Counted from the first letter of the stretch, positions 10,569-22,469 are shown. The stretch: 64,000 nt of DNA from Monodelphis domestica (GCF_027887165.1 NC_077229.1:351466416-351530415), one strand, 5' to 3'. Numbers and translations: made by a program. Notes: a model not told the origin generated them from the letters alone.

Positions 10569-13328
10569 AGATAAGTGATGTAATATATTTTGTTTTTCAT
10601 TTCTACTCCCATAGTACTTTCTCTCAATGGGGACAGCATTCTTTTACATAAATCTTTCAGGAGCTTCCTGGTTTGTTGCATTGCTATTAGTAGCAAAGTC
10701 CAATACATTGGATTTTTCTACAATGTTTTACTTTCTATGTACATTGTTCTTCTGGTTCTGCTCATTTCATTCTGCATCAGTTCATTGAGGATCTTCCAGT
10801 TCGTATAGAAAGCCTCCTGATCACCAATCTTTACAGCACAATAATATTCCATGCCATCATATACCACAGTTTGTACAACCATTCCCCAATCAAGGGGGAT
10901 TTTTTGCCACCACAAAGAGTGCAGCTATGAATATTTTTGTACAAGTATTTTTCCTTATTATCTCTTTGGGGTACAAAACCAGCGATGGTATTGCCGGATT
11001 AAAGTGTATGCATTTATTTAAAACTCTTTGGGCATAATTCCAAATTGCCTTCCAGAATGGCTGGATTAATTCAGAACTCCACCAGCATTGCTTTAGTGTC
11101 CCAATTTTGCCACAAGCCCTCCAACATTTATTTTCCTTTACTGTCATATTGGCCCATCTGCTAGGTGGTGCCTCAGAGTTGTTTTGATTTGCACTCCTCT
11201 AATTCGGAGGAATTTTGAACACTTTTCCATGTGCTTATTGATAGTTTTGATTTCTTCATCTGAAAAGTGCCTATTCATGTCTCTTGACAATTTGTCAATT
11301 GGGAAATGACTTACTTTTTTTCTACAATTGACTTAGTTCCTTATAAATTTGAGAAATTAGACCTTTGTCAGAGGTTTTTATTATAATTTCCCCCAAAATT
11401 GTTACTTCCCTTCTAATTTTGGTTGCATTAATTTTATTTGTACAAAACCTTTTAAATTTAATATAATCAAAATTATTCATTTTACATTTTGTAATTTTTT
11501 TCATAACTTGATTGTTCTTAAATTCTTTCCTTTCCCATATATCTGATAAGTATACTATTCTATGCTCAGCTAATCTGTTTATAATTTCCCTCTTTATATT
11601 TGTCATTTACCTTTTTTGAATTTATCATGGTAAAGGATGTGAGATGTTGATCTATACCCAATTTCTCCCGTAAAGTTTTCCAATTCTTCCAGCAGTTTTT
11701 GTAAAGTAGTGGAATTTTGTCCCAAAAGCTGGGATCTTTGGGTTTATCGAACACTTTCTTGCTATTGTCATTTATACAAAGTCTATTACATTGATCCAAC
11801 CTTCTATATCTTAGCCAGTACCACATTATTTTGGCAATTACTGCTTTATAGTTTAGTTTGAGATCTAGTACTACTAGGCCTCCATCCTTCACATTTTTTT
11901 CATTAGTTATCTTGATATTCTTGATCTTTTGTTCTCCAGATGAACTTTGTAATAATTTTACCTAATTGTATTAAAAAGGTTTTTTTTTTGTAGTTTGACA
12001 GATATAGCACTGAATAAGTAAATTAGTTTAGGTAGGATTGTCATTTTTGTTATAATAATTCATCCTACCCATGAGCAATTGATATTTTTCCAATTATTTA
12101 GATCTAATTTCATTTGTGTGAAAAGTATTTTGTAGTTATGTTCATATAATTTCTGAGTTTGTTTTGGCAAGTAGATTCCCGGGTATTTTATATTGTCTAG
12201 AGTGGTTTTAAATAGAATTTCTGTTACTAACTTCTGCTGCTAATTTTGTTGGAAATATGTTGGAATACCAATGATTTAAGTGGGTTTATTTTGTACCTTG
12301 CAAGTTTGCTAAAATTTTTATTTCCACTAGCTTTTTTCTCTAGGATTCTTTAAGCATACCATCATTTCATCTGCAAAGAGTGATAGTTTAGTTTTCTCAT
12401 TGCCTACTTTGATCCCTTTAATTTCTTTTTCTTCTCTAATTGCTACTGCTAGCATTTCTAGTACAATATTAAGTGATAATGGTGATAATGGGCATCCCTG
12501 CTTTACTCCTGATCTTATTGGGAATGTTTCTAACTTATCCCCATTGCAGATGATACTTGCTGATGATTTTAAATAAATATTGCTTGTTATTTTGTGGACA
12601 GGCCCTTTTATTCCTATACTTTCTAGGGTTTTCAATAGGAATGGGTGTTGTATTTTGTCAAAAGCTTTTCATGCATCTATTGAGATAATTGTGTGATTTC
12701 TATAATTATGCAGATGTTTTTTCTAATATTGAACAGTCTTATATTCCTGGTATATATCCCACCTGGTCATAATGAATAATACTTGTGATGACTTGCTGCA
12801 GTCTCTTTGCTAGTATTTTATTTAAGATTTTTGTATCTGTGTTCATTAAGGATATTGGTCTATAGTTTTCTTCCTCTGTTTTTAGTCCTCCTGGCTTGGG
12901 AATCAGTATCATATTTGTATCATAAAAAGAATTTGGTAAGATTCCTTTTTGTCTGTTTTGTCAAATAGTATGTAGCATATTGGGATTAATTTTTCCTTAA
13001 ATGTTTGATAGAATTCACTTGTGAATCCATCTGGCCCTGATGATTTTTTTTCTTATGGAGTTACCTGATAACTTATTCAATTTAATTTTCTGAAATGGGA
13101 TTATTTAAGTTTTCTATTCCTCTTTTTTTAATACTGGCAAATTATATTTTTGTAAATATTTGTCCATTTTCAATAGATTACCATATTTATTGTCATATAA
13201 TTGAGTGAAATAGCTCTTCATAATTGCCTTAACTTCCTCTTCATTAGAGGTGAGATCTCTTTTCATTTATGATACAGTTAATTTGGTGCTCTTCTTTCTT
13301 TTTTAAATTATATTAATCAATACTTTAT
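10320..13328 (-). mobile_element. L1 LINE, antisense: 3' UTR and most of ORF2
   Basis: The best-preserved antisense ORF2 in the window. On the minus strand, 10890-11147 gives the cysteine-rich C-terminus ('CWRACGKIGTL'). 11322-11892 gives the post-RT region. 12327-12635 gives the RT core with '[10 protein letters not shown]' and 'SLFADEMM', in which the usual FADD box reads FADE. It is broken by several frameshifts and stops and is not functional. A solo LTR interrupts it at 13329. Confidence 0.85.
10543..10568. repeat. (TG)n microsatellite
   Basis: About a dozen tandem tg dinucleotides preceded by an imperfect tatata stretch, inside the 3' UTR part of the antisense L1. Confidence 0.9.
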
Positions 13329-13902
13329 TGTGAAGCCTACTGAGGAAAGCAGTCATGCTTGCCTGAGTTTTCTGGCAAGGCCCCAATCTCTCACACAAAG
13401 GCACTGTTGCTCCTGGCCAAAGGTCATCATTAATTCCTGAGTCCCCCTCATTCTGAAATAGTCCTTATAATATCTTGACTGGAAGAACAAAATTTGCCTT
13501 TCCCAAAAAACAGATTACCAAACACTTTTTCTCACTTGCTTATGTCTATTATAGCAACCCTGGTTAAGTTTTTGTGTGAAGTAATTTTCATAAACATTAT
13601 CCTGTGGGAAAGTAATAACCCCCCCATCCCCCCAAATGTTGTAATGCTTAGTATTCTACTTCCTATAGAAGTCTTTCTCTATGTCATAGTAAATGAAATT
13701 CATAGTCCCCCGTCATAGTGCTGTGATGATTGTTTTTGGTCCTTTTCAGACATGCTGGCCCAAATCTTACCTGTCCTTCCTTCTTATCTCCTTCTCTCTC
13801 TCTAGCTGCCAGTCTCCCTAGCAGAGAAACTCTCTCTCTCCATGGCTATGATGGCATCAGATCCAATCATTCATCATCATGCCATATGCATGTCCTCTGA
13901 CA
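13329..13902. mobile_element. Solo LTR with 6-bp target duplication, family D
   Basis: A 574-bp TG...CA block placed exactly between two copies of ctttat (13323-13328 and 13903-13908). Removing it and one repeat restores the antisense L1 reading, so it is an insertion. No clear TATA box or AATAAA fixes the orientation. A 6-bp duplication is the usual length for class II (beta-like) retroviruses. No internal genes. A fossil. Confidence 0.75.
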
Positions 13903-13908
13903 CTTTAT

Positions 13909-14605
13909 CCATTTTATTTGTATTTTTTCCAAAATATCAGCTCCTAGTCTTATTTACTAGTTTAATAGTTCTTCTACTTTAATTTTTTTTTAAATTAATG
14001 TCCCCTTTAATCTTTAGGATTTCCAATGTAGTCTTTATCTGAAGGTTTTTAATTTTTCCTTTAATTTTCCTTTTTTTTATTTTAGTTGAATGCATACTTT
14101 GTTAATCTCTTCTTTCTTATTCTTTAATATAGACACTCAGAGATATAAATTTTCTCCTAATTACTGCTTTGGTTGAATGTCATAAATTTTGCTATGTTGG
14201 TTCCTTATTGTCATTGTCATCAGTGAAATCAGTAATTGTTTCTTTGATTTGTTCTTTAACCCACCAGTTTTGAAGAATTAAATTACTTAATTACCAATTA
14301 ATTTGTAATTTGCCTCTCCATTTATCCTTACTAATTATAATTTTATTGCATTATGATCTGAAAAACTTGCATTTATTATTTCTGCTTTTCTGCATTTGTT
14401 TGTGATGTTTTTATGTCCTAGTACATGGTCAATCTTTGTAAATATGCCATGTGCTGATGAAAAGAGGGTATATTCCTTTTCATCCCTATTCACTTTTCTC
14501 CATGTATCTATTAACTCTAATTTTTCTAAAATTTCATTCCTATCTCTTACTTCTTTCTTATTTTTTTGTTTGATTTATCTACATCTGGTAGAGGAAGGTT
14601 ACAAT
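13909..14605 (-). mobile_element. L1 LINE, antisense: ORF2 5' part
   Basis: Continuation of the L1 at 10320-13328 after the LTR, from the linker to the endonuclease. The reading fades near 14605 at wording typical of the endonuclease (ggtagaggaaggtta). It is 5'-truncated: no ORF1 follows. Confidence 0.75.
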
Positions 14606-15540
14606 TTCATGGTGTCTTCTCCAAACAGTTCACTTTCTGGATTTGGAGAGTTAGCATGTTTCTTAACCTAAAGTACTCTCAAAAAATAATGTAAACTTTC
14701 CAATTTTAAATAATTATAATTTATACATCCCCTCCCCCAAAGATGGTGATTGAAAACACAGGGATCACTCAGGGATGCATGGCTGAGTTATGAGGTATAT
14801 GAATCAAATAGAAAAAGAAATAAAAAATGTAAAAAAAATCCAAAATAAAAAAGATAATTTCTGGATGAAATATAGACTATCAAAATCTTATGTGTAAAAA
14901 TTCTAAGTAAAGGAAAAATAAATCTATAACAGGTCCTTGAGTCAGGGTCCAATTAAAATGATATAAGCATTTACCCAATCAGTAGCCAGGACTACAGAAT
15001 GTTGCCACATTATGAAAGACAGAAAAGAGACTAGATTATAGGAGCCATGTAGGAGCCAAATTTGAGATATTTGGTAAAATGTGGAACAAGGAAGACCTGC
15101 CTTTAACACCTGTTAAAAACTGCAACCTCGAACCCCAGACATGTTCAAGTCCTCTTGTCATGGATCAAAATTACATCAATCCCACCAGGATTGGTTGGTC
15201 TCTTTGACCTTGTGCTCTATTGGCACTATGCAGTTTAGCTTTGTGCTTCTTTGGCATTGTGCAATGGCTCTTTTTGTATTCTCTTGTCCTGGAATCAGAC
15301 AGAATCATTAAGCAAAGTCCCATAATTTTTTAAAAATAATTAATGGCATCATTTTTATAGTCTCAAGCTTTTTGGGTATGCATTAATATTATAGCAAATA
15401 TATTTTAAATTTATATTATTGCAAAATAAAAAAGAAAAATCTTCTCAATACTGGGGATGTACTTCAAATACAAAAAGAAGAGAAAAAATAAAACTGAAGT
15501 AGTTTATTGAACATGTAAGCAAAAACAAGAATAAAAGTTT
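14606..15540. other. No recognised feature
   Basis: AT-rich sequence with no ORF or repeat family I recognise. The moderately GC-richer stretch 15110-15310 contains a loose internal repeat (ggcactatgcagttt, ggcattgtgcaatgg) and might be an old LTR piece, but no ends or promoter signals support that. Confidence 0.4.

Positions 15541-15542
<2 letters not shown>

Positions 15543-15584
<42 letters not shown>
15543..15584. repeat. (TA)n microsatellite
   Basis: About twenty-one perfect ta dinucleotides; length this perfect suggests it is polymorphic. Confidence 0.95.
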
Positions 15585-15585
<1 letters not shown>

Positions 15586-16380
15586 CTTATAATCATTGAC
15601 ACACTGTGTCAGGTAATAAAATGTAGAATACAAGGTTTCTCACCTAAAATGAGATCCATTTCTTTTTCATACCTGGCCATGTTCCACTGTGAGTACAAGC
15701 AAATGATTTTCACAAAGTAACAGTTTTTTATAAAGAACAGTAGTACAACAGGTAATGCACATTCAAAAAGTATCAATATCCCCAAAATTTGCAATAGCCC
15801 AATTAATTACAATAGCAAACAAACCCACTATCATATTTCATATAAGGTGCTGTATGACATATTAAGAAAATGGATACTTGTCACAAGTTTTTCAGGTGTA
15901 GCAATGTTTCAAACTTAGCAAACATATTTTTAAACAAAGTAAAACTTATTTGGGTCTAGAATATTATCAAGAAATCTAGATTGTTCTTGTGTAAGTAAAG
16001 TGAGCTGAAGAGTTATTAATGAGAGATGCTCCCTTTTTGGAAGCCATCCAGGGATATCATGCCCTGAGATTAATGTCCTAGCTCCTTTGGTATGAGACTG
16101 TGATGTCACATCCATTCACATTTTTATAAATGTGGGAGAATGGAATTACAATTGTATTTCACTTCAGTTACTAAAGTGGACCTTACCTCCTGTTAGAGGC
16201 AGGCAAAATGATCAGTTGTTGAAAAAAATATAAAAATTATGTCAAAAACCTCTTTAAATCAATTTGAGATATTTAGCTCATTAAATTTCCAAAGGTTGTT
16301 ATACAATTGTAAACAGTTTTGATGAAGTCCATCCATCCTCTATGTGACAATTTACAAAGTCAAAATAGAAAAAAAAAGGT
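15585..16380. other. No recognised feature
   Basis: Unique-looking AT-rich sequence. No supported gene, repeat or RNA was seen on either strand. Confidence 0.4.
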
Positions 16381-17000
16381 CTTTTTTTTAATATTGGTTT
16401 ATTTCAATAATGTTTGTTTAATATAGTTATAGTGGAAAAGCCACAGACTATAACAGTAGTTAAAACCCAGAAGATTAAAATGATTCTGTGTAACAGAACA
16501 GTATTGAATACATTATGATATATAAACTTAAATATATATATATATAATATATATACATAATATACGAACTTAAAACCAACAAAATTAAATCTTAAACAAA
16601 ACAATCAGCAAAATACAATAAAATACAGAAATCTTTATAAAACATTGGAGTTTGAAAAACCTTAAAAAATATAAACTCCAGTCTCTTCAAAGTTCATTGT
16701 TGTATTTTTTTTTATCTGTTGAGATTCCTCTTGTCAGTACTGTGGAATTCCCCATATGGTGGAAGAACATGACTTTTAGGAATCTCAAATTGGGCAGGCC
16801 CAAATGGCAAAGAATTGAAGGGAGATGAATTTCTCCCCTGAATCTCAGGTAAAATGAGTAAAAGGATCAGTGTACCCAAAAAATATCCTTTGAAATATGC
16901 CATGCTGGTAATCAACGTCCTATTTGGAAAAGTCTCTTCCTTCTCCTTGTTCTCCCCCATGATGTCCCCTGCCACATGGAAGCTAATTGTAGCCTAAGGA
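16380..17000 (-). other. Candidate terminal exon or retrocopy with 3' UTR, unknown protein
   Basis: On the minus strand a good splice-acceptor-like sequence (ttctttcctt then ag, ending at about 17000) leads into an open frame. Its ATG is at 16960-16958 and its TAA at 16714-16712, giving 82 codons. The peptide starts MGENKEKEE and has a possible N-glycosylation site (NRT). A hydrophobic segment, YFLGTLILLLILPEI, suits a membrane span or signal anchor. The tail is polar and proline-containing, and there is no cysteine. A 3' UTR-like stretch follows, with AATAAA on the minus strand at 16403-16398 and eight A residues about ten bases downstream. The A run could be genomic or the relic of a poly(A) tail, so this may be a real last exon or a retrocopy. 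I do not recognise the protein, and chance remains possible. Confidence 0.3.
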
Positions 17001-17039
17001 AAGAACACCCCAGTTTTTACCAGTTGGTTTGTGATTCGG

Positions 17040-17260
17040 AAGACACAGGGGCAGCTACCAGCAACCTTGGCCCTGGGGCTGGGCCTGGGGCAATCTGGCT
17101 CAGGAGGCTGGAGAGCAGTAGAGTTGCTGGGGCTGGGCCTGGGGCTTGGAGAGCAATCTGGGTCAAGAAGGCTGAGTGGATGGCTGGAGGCAAGGGTGGA
17201 TGGCTAGAGGCAGGAGCAGGCAGAAGCAGCTTTAGAGCTGAATCGAGAGAAGCTTGAGAG
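17040..17260. repeat. G-rich minisatellite-like block
   Basis: Short direct repeats in a GC-rich patch. A 17-base word (tggggctgggcctgggg) occurs at 17074-17090 and again at 17128-17144, 54 bases apart. 'caatctgg' words and 'gtggatggct' words recur further on. The copies are too irregular for one clean unit. It lies just upstream, on the minus strand, of the candidate exon. Confidence 0.65.
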
Positions 17261-17639
17261 GGGAGCCAAAAAGCCTTGGCAAGAGAAACATGGCTTAAAA
17301 AAAAAATATCTAGGCTATCTTTTAAAAAAAAATTGAGAAGTTCTCATCAACCAGTGGTTGCCATTAACTGGAAAAATTAAATTATATTTCTAATAATAAA
17401 TTATTAAAAATCAATGATACAAAATAAAAACCATGTGCCCATGTTTGATTAGCTCATTCAAAATCCCTGTACTTAGCCTACCACTATACTTGCTACATCA
17501 TTGCAATGGAAGAGAAGAGAGCATGGGAGGCATTACTGCCAGTTAAATACCAATTGTGATCTCACCAAAGTGGGGACTCAGGTGAGATTATAGGAAATTC
17601 TGGGAAATACCAAGGACTTCTGGGGATTGAAGTCTAGGG
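17261..17639. other. No recognised feature
   Basis: Unique-looking sequence with short A tracts at 17300 and 17325. Nothing supported on either strand. Confidence 0.4.
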
Positions 17640-18535
17640 TTCAAATTCTCCATTTTTACACTTCTTTAGTTCCTCCACAGACTATGACCAATTTCCATGG
17701 GTGGGGGGTGGTGTTGATTTCTTGTTTATCACCCTCTTCTGTTGCTTCTGTATTTTGCTCTTTTTCACCACAGAAATTTTCCCAGGTCAAGATCTTTTTT
17801 TTTTTTCCTGTTTGTTACTCCTTTTTCTGCTGGAGGATTGAGATTTCTGCATGTTGCTAGTCATTGCAATCTTAGCTTCTGTTTCACAGGGCTTTGCCTT
17901 GGGACTATCTTCCTTTTCCTGTCATAAACCTGAGTGTGTACAGGTAAATTTATGTTGTGTTTTTCTGTAGCATGATTCAAAGCATTTTGCCCTTAGGCTA
18001 TTTTCCTCAGGTGCTGCTACTGCTGCTGCTGCTCCTGGAGCTCTGAGTCCCACCTCTAGTGTCTAGGATTTTCATGGGTGGGTCTGTAGTATAGTACATT
18101 ACATCATATTTTGCCCTGAGGCTACCTTCCTCACCCCTGCTGCCACCATTGTGGCTGTGCTGCTATTCTCTGCTATAGGGACCAAGTTCTCAAGTCTCAT
18201 GGCCAGGCCTGGCCTAGCCCTCAGGGGTGAGTCTGTGGTGTTGTGCTTTTAGCCCACCCCCAAGAAATTGAAGATTTCCCTGGCCCTGTCTCTGACTCTA
18301 GCTGGTAGGTGTGTATGTGTGGGGAAGAATGGTCAGCCTGGGATTTTCCTCATTCAGTTTTGCCACCTTATAGTGTGGGAATCCCTTCTCACTGCCTACC
18401 TTTCATACTGTATCCAGTGAGGGACCCCCTTTACTCATCCTGTTTTTACTTTGTCCTTTTGAGATGCTTTGTAATGAAAGGTTAAGATTTTTCTGCTACC
18501 ACGTTACCATTTTGGCTTTACCCCCCAATCTCACT
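17640..18535 (-). mobile_element. L1 LINE 5' end, antisense: 5' UTR and start of ORF1
   Basis: Read on the minus strand from 18535, this starts with 'aagccaaaatggtaacgtgg', which resembles the YY1-like start of L1 (consensus near caagatggc). A GC-rich 5' UTR follows. An ATG near 17855 then opens a lysine- and serine-rich peptide (MQKSQSSSRKRSNKQEKKKK), as at the N-terminus of L1 ORF1. The copy breaks off near 17640, so only the 5' end is present. Confidence 0.6.
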
Positions 18536-18539
18536 CTAG

Positions 18540-19374
18540 TTTACCTTCCCCCTTCTCCCAGTATATCTTTTTGACTCCTTAACTTTATTTTCTTAGATTT
18601 CATTCCATTATATTTAACTCATATTCTTACCCTCTGTCAGCAAATATGTGTGTGTTAGTATGTGTTTTTATTCCTTCAAACTGCCCCCCAAAAGATAAAA
18701 TGTTTAGGCATTATAAGAATCACTGTGCATTCGATTTAGGATTTTTCATCAGGAATATTTGAAAGTCTGATACTTTGTTCAGTGTCCATCCCCCCCTCCC
18801 CCCGCCCCCGAAGTAATATACTCATTTTTTTGGTAGGTGATTCTTGGTTGAAATCCGAGTTCTTTTGCTTTCTAGAATATACTATTCTAGGCCCTCTGTT
18901 CCATTAATTTAGAAGCTACTAAATCTTGTGCTATTCTGACTATAGTTCCATGATTTTATTTTTTTTAACTTCTTACAATATTTTCTCCATGACCTGGAAG
19001 TTCTGGAACTTAGATATAATATTTCTGGGAGTTTTTCTTTTGGGATCCTTTTCAGGAAAAGATGGATTATTTCAATTTCTCTTCTACTTTCTAATTCTAG
19101 AATATCAGGGCAATTTTCCTTGATACTTTCTTGAAAAATAACTTCTAAGATATTTTTTTTCCATCATGGGTATGTTAGTCCAATAATTCTTAGATGATCA
19201 CTACTGGATCAATTTTTCAGATCCATTCTTTTTCCAAGATTTCATATTTTCTTCTATTTTTTAAAGTCCTTTGACTATGCTTTATCATTTCTTAATATAT
19301 CATAGAGTCATTAGGTTCCACTTACCCAATTCTATTTTTAAGTTATTACTTTTTTTAGTGATGTTATGAACCTC
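18540..19374 (-). mobile_element. L1 LINE, antisense: inter-ORF region and ORF1 C-terminal half
   Basis: Minus-strand wording matches L1 ORF1: the end of the RNA-binding half at about 18830-19000 and the passage equal to 'EKYQGNCPDILE' near 19090-19130, with coiled-coil coding sequence beyond. No long frame remains. An insertion interrupts it at 19375. Confidence 0.6.
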
Positions 19375-19790
19375 TGTCATAAAAAGTAATCTGGATGCCC
19401 AGCAGTTTTTAGTAAAGAGAGAGAGAAAATACTCTCACTTTAGGGAAAGATCCAGTTCCCCATTATATCTGGTGCAGTTCCCTCCCAGCTTAGCTCCCAC
19501 TTTCCAGAGATCAAGATATAAGGTAAGAGCACAGAAAAAAAAAACACCAGTCCAGAGACAGTTACAGAAGCAAAAAGATACCCTTCCCCTTCTACCACCA
19601 GCTTCTTGTGTTGATTTTTTAAACTTATAGCTCCTTCTCCCTTTCCTTGACCAGAGACTTTCAAGCATCATGCCATCTGCCCTTTCAAATGACATTATAC
19701 TAAAACTTCAAGTCTCATATAAGACTGTCAGATCATCAGACATGACACATGACTATGTGACTCTTATGCCCTACCACTGGAGTACTGTCA
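19375..19790. mobile_element. LTR-like insertion in L1 ORF1
   Basis: A 416-bp block (TGTCAT...CTGTCA) that interrupts the antisense L1. The L1 reading 'gaacctc' on the left continues at 'ctcatctttt' on the right, sharing ctc. The shape (TG...CA ends, short shared target) suggests a solo LTR of an unidentified family, but I saw no convincing promoter or polyadenylation signal. A fossil. Confidence 0.4.
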
Positions 19791-20286
19791 CTCATCTTTT
19801 GCATTTGGTCAATTAAATATTGAGCTTTTTATTCCTCAGTGAATTTTGTATCTCTTTTCCCCATATAACCAATTCAGTCATTTAAGAGATTGTCTTTGGT
19901 TAAGTTTTGTATATCATTTTCCAGATGACCAATTCTTTTTAAGGAGTTCTTCTCTTCAGGGGATTTTGTCCTTTTTTACCATTTGACCTATTCAGTTTTT
20001 TAATATATAATTTTCTTCAGCATTTTTGGTGCCTCCTTTACCAAGCTATCATCTTTTTTTTTCATGATTTTTGTACTTTGCTCTCATTTCTTTTCCCAAT
20101 TTTTCTCTTATGTTTCCTATTTTATTTTTAAAATCCTTTTTAAGATCTCCAATTCTTCTTGGGCTTGAGAGCAATTCCTTTTTTTTTGGGGGGGGAAGAC
20201 TTTGGATACAGCAATATCAACTTTGTTGTCTCATAAATTAATGTTTTGGTCCTTCCTACCACCAAAATAACTTTCTATTTGGGTTT
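19791..20286 (-). mobile_element. L1 LINE, antisense: ORF1 coiled-coil part
   Basis: Continuation of the L1 after the insertion. On the minus strand the sequence reads as repeated short coiled-coil-like coding words, each ending in wording such as 'aattggtcatctgg'. The copy is decayed. Confidence 0.6.
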
Positions 20287-20656
20287 TGTTTTAATTAAAA
20301 TATGAGTCTGGCTATAAGCTTAACAAATTTATTATGAGTTATTGATAGATAGAAGGAAGGGAAGATGAGAATGAGGGGGGTAACTTCCTAATCTATTTCC
20401 CAATTTCTGTTGCTTCTCCTCAAGCATCTCATAGGGTAAGACCCAGCACCTGAAGTGTGTACAGAGAAAAAAAGTCATTACTTCCTCATCCATTATTTAT
20501 ATACTCCCCGGACTCCCCACCCAATGTATTGGCTTTTTTGCTGGCATTCCTGCTGACATTCAGTCTGATGTGCAGGGGACTTAAGACATGCAAGCAGTTG
20601 CTAGGGGATGATGTCACATTTGAGACTCCAGAAGGGTAGGGTAAATTTTCTTCACA
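20287..20656 (-). mobile_element. Solo LTR, minus strand, family C
   Basis: A 370-bp TG...CA block with a perfect 4-bp duplication, gttt (20283-20286 and 20657-20660), inside L1 5' sequence. On the minus strand it begins TGTGAAG, has a TATA box (gtatataaat, near 20508) and an AATAAA signal (near 20323), the order expected of a retroviral LTR. No internal genes are attached. A fossil, class I-like by its 4-bp duplication. Confidence 0.8.
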
Positions 20657-21440
20657 GTTTCTTTTTGGTTGTTTTCTCATTTTTCAGGCCTTTTCTGGTT
20701 TTTTAACTTTAAAAGCTGTTATAGGTGAGCTCCATACCTGAGGTAAAGATAGAAATATTGCAAGTTTCAGGTTCCTAGTATAGATTCCTTCTGAGTTAGT
20801 TACAGGGATCCATAATTAATTCTTCCAAGGTGATATGATCAAAGGAAAGGTGTTAAGAAAGGATTATAGTCTCTATGAATGACTTCTGGGGTATGAACCA
20901 CCACAGATGCTCTTACTACCTTGTAACTGTAACCAGAATCCCATGCACCCCTGCAAGCTATAAACTCTGTTGCGCCTGTATTTCTCCTTTCACTGTGATT
21001 TTCACTCAGGAATGGGACCTGGATCTGCTCATGGATCATGTGACAGAGTCTTGCATTCAGAGTCAGGGAAAGGACCCCTATAATCTCCTTCTAAACAATT
21101 CTCTTACCACCCTATCCCCATGCCCTTAACATCTATGGTTGAAAGTTCTGGGAGCCTTTGCTAGTGTTTTATCTGTCCTCCAAGGACTGTGCTGTATTGT
21201 AAAATTGAGATCTGCCTTGAGTAGCTGATCTCAACTCCTCTTCCACTCTGGTCAGAGAGATGTTTTGTGCTGGCCTTCTAAGTCATTTGAGGCTAAAAAT
21301 TTATTTCACCCAATCCTTTTGTAATTTCCGGTGTTCCAGAATTTGTCTTAAGGCATTATTTGAAAGTTGTTTGAGGGGTAGTTTGGTAGAGATCAATCAG
21401 GACTGTTTACCTTCTCCATTAAATTGGTTCTGCTCTAATG
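20657..21440 (-). mobile_element. L1 LINE, antisense: 5' UTR
   Basis: The L1 resumes after the LTR with the start of ORF1 and then 5' UTR wording (for example 'gcaagtttcaggttc' near 20759 and 'aatctccttct' near 21080), ending near 21437. With 18540-20286 it forms one 5'-complete but ORF2-less antisense copy. Confidence 0.55.
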
Positions 21441-21578
21441 TAATGCTCTAATCCTTACCTGTTTCTCTTTTTAAATGAAAAATCTTCAATTTGTGACAAT
21501 ATTCTTAAAGGATTACTCATGTATTAAAACTGATAAGGAGGTATCAATCACAGAAACTTTCACTTTGAAGCTACTGCA

Positions 21579-22469
21579 TGTAATAATTAAAATAGTGGTA
21601 GACATAAACTGTGGCAGTTAAAAGAGTGGTTGGCTTAAATTGTGACCTCAAAGATATGTTTTTTATATTAAAAATAAAGTGGTCGCCAGGGAAAAATTCC
21701 CAAATATGAAATATACCCAAGTCAGCTGGGTTTTATAGAGATTTTAATTAATACAAATGAGGAATTAAAGAAAGAGAGAAAAAGGAAATAATGGGAAAGG
21801 GCTTTACCAGCCTGGGCCAGCATGAGCCAGCCTAAACTGAAAACCCTAAGAGAGTGATCAGTCAGTCTTTTATCAACTCACCACAAGATTTCTGAGAGGG
21901 AGCCCGAGAGAGACCCTTCAAGGCAGCCTTGGCCAGCTGCTTCCTCCAATTCAGCCTTTCCTAGCTGACTGTCCCCAGAGAGAGCTTTTCATCTCCTTTT
22001 AAAGGGAATTTTCTCCTATGTCACCTCCCCTAAGTTCTTACATCTACCAATCACAGTAGACATTTTCCAAAGGACAGACCATTCTTAATTCACACCCAAG
22101 AAGGCTTGAACTTTTCATTAAGTTCACACCTGAAAAATCTCTGATTAAGTTTCTCACCTCTTTGCTCCTTGTAAATTCACAAGTTGCCTGACCTTTATAG
22201 GTACTTAGCACCCTTTTATATTAGATCTAAAAATAGGCACAGCTTAAGAACTTTTGTCTTACTATAAGTATGGGTTTAAGTATTTTTCATTGTTCAGCAA
22301 GGAGTTTCTTCCCCTAAAGCAGGATTAAGTAGGGGTGGAGTAGAGGTCTCACATTCCTGATCTAAGTAGAGGTCTCACATTCCTGATCTAAGTTCCTTCA
22401 TTGTTTAAAATGGGGAATGGTCTTAACCAAACCTTATGAAGTAGGGTCTGAGAATTTTTAAGGTTCACA
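21579..22469 (-). mobile_element. Solo LTR, minus strand, family B1
   Basis: An 891-bp TG...CA block with a perfect 4-bp duplication, tgca (21575-21578 and 22470-22473). Read on the minus strand it shares long stretches with the plus-strand LTRs at 45355 and 61834, such as the passage around 'ttggtagatgtaagaac' and 'ggggaggtgacatagg'. It contains a 26-bp tandem duplication (22340-22391). No internal genes. A fossil, class I-like by duplication length. Confidence 0.8.
22340..22391. repeat. 26-bp tandem duplication
   Basis: Two perfect adjacent copies of a 26-base unit beginning gtagaggtctcacattcc, inside the family B1 LTR. Perfect identity suggests a recent slippage event or an LTR-specific enhancer repeat. 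Confidence 0.9.

Noticed and set aside
17855-17927. tRNA or other small RNA genes
   Set aside because: No cloverleaf, snRNA or 5S-like sequence was seen anywhere in the window apart from the tRNA-like heads of SINEs.
20839-21129. Overlapping small ORFs on both strands
   Set aside because: The stretch matches L1 5' UTR wording, so open frames there are incidental.
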